A DNA stretch of 15,200 nt from contig CAZIWA010000131.1 in NCBI GenBank assembly GCA_964542875.1, positions 1-15,200 on the forward strand. The letters run 5' to 3'. The number at the start of each line of letters is the position of its first letter. Within the stretch, counting starts at the first letter, position 1. The notes under the pieces are model-generated. The model was given only the letters and a program-made list of their open reading frames with translations, ran no database searches and was not told the DNA's origin. The stretch comes from CAZGOM01 sp964542875 (GTDB lineage Bacteria > Planctomycetota > Phycisphaerae > Phycisphaerales > Phycisphaeraceae). Of this stretch, positions 15,020 to 15,200 are shown piece by piece. The translations under genes were made by a program, and so were the position numbers.

Positions 15020-15040
15020 AGCGGGGTTGGGTCAGAGGGA
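15020..15040. repeat. G-rich intergenic repeat, variant copy after the regulator
   Basis: GGGGTTGGGTCAGAGGGA (15023-15040) matches the GGGTCTGGTCAGAG core of the copies near 1105 and 7478 with a few changes, again in intergenic DNA directly behind a stop codon. Confidence 0.45.
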
Positions 15041-15060
15041 GTAGGGGCCTGCGGCCGTTT

Positions 15061-15157
15061 CGGGTTTCGGGTCAAAAAATGCACAGGACGCCTTCACGGG
15101 CGTCCTGCTTTCTTAAATTCCGCTCTTTCTTTACTCTTACCCGATCCCCGAAACCCG
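15061..15157. repeat. Inverted CGGGTTTCGGG pair flanking the terminator
   Basis: CGGGTTTCGGG at 15061-15071 and its reverse complement CCCGAAACCCG at 15147-15157 are identical over 11 bases and enclose the terminator hairpin. They are probably further copies of a small intergenic repeat inserted in opposite orientations. Confidence 0.5.
15084..15114 (+). terminator. Bidirectional intrinsic terminator after the regulator gene
   Basis: Stem CAGGACGCC/GGCGTCCTG (15084-15092, 15099-15107) with a 6-nt loop is followed on the plus strand by CTTTCTT. On the minus strand it is followed by TGCATTTTTTG. It can therefore end transcription from both sides, as expected between convergent genes. Confidence 0.8.
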
Positions 15158-15174
15158 CTGGTTCGGGAAATTGG

Positions 15175-15200
15175 TTAGCGGAGCTTGTCTTCCATCCGGT
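15175..15200 (-). CDS. Possible last codons of a convergent gene (partial)
   Basis: On the minus strand the window edge reads into R-M-E-D-K-L-R followed by TAA (15175-15177), 60 nt before the two-way terminator. A convergent gene ending here would explain why the terminator works in both directions. Seven codons are too few to identify anything. Confidence 0.3.

Overview
This roughly GC-rich window (long shadow reading frames on both strands) looks like a Planctomycetota chromosome, probably of the Phycisphaerae or a neighbouring class. The main evidence is the largest surface protein, which carries near its N-terminus the E-x-L-E-x-R-x-LLSA motif typical of exported planctomycete proteins (the 'LEPR-XLL' type). 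Other support is giant multidomain secreted proteins, an outer-membrane beta-barrel, and a sugar-sensor/AraC regulator of the XylR type. The class assignment is inference; no rRNA or other phylogenetic marker is present.

Layout. (1) Bases 1-2557, minus strand, form a compact unit in transcription order: an OmpA-like lipoprotein with a good sigma70-like promoter and ribosome binding site, hisH (glutaminase subunit of imidazole glycerol phosphate synthase) 4 nt downstream, and a DUF89 subfamily II phosphatase, cut by the window edge, whose closest recognisable relative is the C-terminal domain of human PANK4. (2) Bases 2558-3005 have no gene but hold a block bounded by a perfect 14-nt inverted repeat and packed with hairpins. 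(3) Bases 3006-7277, minus strand, encode a 1423-residue secreted protein with lectin-like, Ig-like, TIM-barrel-like, CBM-like and FnIII-like segments, probably an undescribed glycoside hydrolase. (4) Bases 7278-7734 hold G-rich intergenic repeats, an AT-rich putative promoter island and terminator hairpins. (5) Bases 7735-8751, minus strand, encode an outer-membrane beta-barrel protein. (6) Bases 8752-9272 are gene-free with a terminator at one end and a promoter candidate at the other. (7) Bases 9273-13526, minus strand, encode a 1417-residue G8-domain/right-handed beta-helix protein resembling animal CEMIP/TMEM2, with three diverged copies of a C-terminal lectin-like domain. (8) A divergent plus-strand gene (13862-15010) encodes a regulator with a LacI-type sugar sensor and AraC-type DNA-binding domain; its upstream region contains a near-perfect 22-bp palindrome. 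(9) A bidirectional terminator follows, then possibly the last codons of a convergent gene.

How it may work together (inference): regions 3-8 look like a polysaccharide-responsive module, with a sugar-sensing regulator, a secreted beta-helix protein of the hyaluronan-active type, a giant secreted hydrolase candidate and an outer-membrane channel candidate. The left part is housekeeping: envelope anchoring, histidine/purine-linked metabolism and metabolite repair. The most novel items are the bacterial CEMIP-like protein next to its putative regulator and the unassigned 1423-residue hydrolase.
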